A stretch of DNA of 64,000 bases, taken from Mesocentrotus franciscanus. Taxonomy: Eukaryota; Echinodermata; Echinoidea; Camarodonta; Strongylocentrotidae. The stretch's first letter is position 1. The number at the start of each line of letters is the position of its first letter. Shown here in pieces: positions 63,050 to 64,000 of this stretch. The DNA lies in contig CP137679.1 of the NCBI GenBank assembly GCA_037976565.1, positions 6,539,710-6,603,709 of the forward strand. Reading direction: 5' to 3'. The notes beneath the pieces are model-generated. The model had not been told where the DNA came from. It was given only the letters and a program-made list of their open reading frames with translations, and searched no databases. A program made the position numbers and the translations under genes.

Positions 63050-64000
63050 GTAAGTTTTACTCGGAAACAAAATTCATTTTAACCCTTACACTGCAGCAAA
63101 TTTATAAACATTTGTTACAAATTATTATTATTATTTTAATTATAATACAGTCAAACCTGTCTATAGTAACCACCCAAGGGAAACACAAATAGTGGCCGTT
63201 GTAGACAGGTGGCCGTTTGCAGTCATTTTGATTTTGAATAATTGATTGACAGCACTCGCAAGGCCTCTCGCAGACCCGCCACGACCCGCCAATGCGACCA
63301 ACAGCAGCCGTGTAGCGAGCGGGTAGCAACCAGCCACAGCAGCGCAATTTCGCCCACACAGTCAGGCGGTCGTCAGCACAGCGGCTCACTATAAAGCTAC
63401 ATGTAGATCTAATGGTCATTTACACACAATAAAACTATTTAACCCCAAGCTCTTCAATCAAAACATTTAATTACTGACAGGATATTGTTCCTTGCACATT
63501 TCATGAATGTGCCCTTATAAAGCCACGGAGAATCCTAATAAAGCTACAGGAAAATGAAACATGTAATCGCTGTGTGGAAATTCAACGGAGAATCCTTTTG
63601 GATTTTGATAAATGAGTTGAATTTCCACACAGCGATTCCTATGTTTCATTTTCTTGTGGCTTTATAAGGGCTCAGTCGGGCAAAAACGAGGCAGAGAGCC
63701 AATAGATGAATCTAACAACGTAAGGTTTTTTATCGATGGTAAAAAAAATTAATAAACAAAGAGTGGTACGGTTTTTAGTCAAAATAAAAATACGAAATGA
63801 TTAAACATAATTTTCTTTTTTTTTAATTGTCCGGCATTTTTTTAAACGCATGTCAGAAATTATTTAAAAGAAATCAAGATGACCGAGTCTGAAAATTTTG
63901 ATTGACAGACAGGCTCCGCTTACGTCATCACTCGCCAGGCCTGGCCTGGCCTGTGCGGCGCGACGAACAATCGAGTCATCGATTGAAGTTCATGACAATG
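63050..64000. other. FIRRM intron 5 (partial)
   Basis: 63148-63230 is a left end of the CAGTCAAACCTG MITE without a right end. 63513-63671 is a foldback (cccttataaagccac paired with gtggctttataaggg, ttgaatttccacacagcgat in the right arm). A CpG-containing patch lies at 63245-63380. No exon was recognised. Confidence 0.6.

Overview
The window is eukaryotic, intron-rich, AT-rich genomic DNA from an invertebrate deuterostome. An echinoderm such as a sea urchin is my best guess, because DNMT1 is highly conserved with CXXC and BAH domains, a CR1-like LINE encodes a 2A peptide, and tRNA-derived SINEs and swarms of inverted-repeat elements are present. The species cannot be fixed from sequence alone.

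Two protein genes are present, arranged head to head. (1) DNMT1, the maintenance DNA (cytosine-5) methyltransferase, fills 1117-50521 on the minus strand. I placed 32 coding exons by splice sites, phase and family similarity. They sum to 4,716 nt, exactly 1,572 codons, with all reading-frame phases compatible. They cover the DMAP1-binding N-terminus, PIP box, RFTS domain, CXXC zinc finger, two BAH domains, Gly-Lys linker and catalytic motifs I to IX. The last exon (motif X and C-terminus) lies beyond the left edge. (2) The 5' part of a FIRRM (C1orf112) orthologue runs right from about 56429 on the plus strand: a tentative first exon and four secure ones, continuing past the right edge.

The rest is mobile-element sequence. 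DNMT1 introns hold TTAA-flanked piggyBac-like MITEs (7707-8243, 14454-15554 with 14561-15126 nested inside, 29256-29559, 45329-45684), TA-flanked MITEs (3187-3359, 5786-6452, 10000-10743, 43634-44695), hAT-like 8-bp-TSD elements (20541-21221, 47135-48054), and two tRNA-derived SINEs. Several element families are built from 140-180 bp tandem modules, each carrying the direct repeat TGACCTTTGACCT. Intron 8 (28032-39551) is an 11.5 kb nested repeat cluster holding a broken 2A-PHD-endonuclease-RT CR1-like LINE (about 29683-33340). The DNMT1-FIRRM interval (50522-56428) is largely one composite insertion whose two ends (about 50989 and 56226) match a small element at 57431-58473. Removing it leaves the start codons only about 0.67 kb apart, with an E2F-type site between them.

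The most unusual observations are a 48-bp minisatellite made from the 3' end of DNMT1 exon 26, which gives seven tandem copies of its splice donor; a degenerate duplicate of DNMT1 exon 11 in the next intron; a 1.06 kb foldback MITE whose end lies at intron position +9 of the exon 4 donor; overlapping donors at exon 6 of which only one keeps the frame; and the inferred ancestral shared promoter of DNMT1 and FIRRM. I found no rRNA, functional tRNA or CRISPR.
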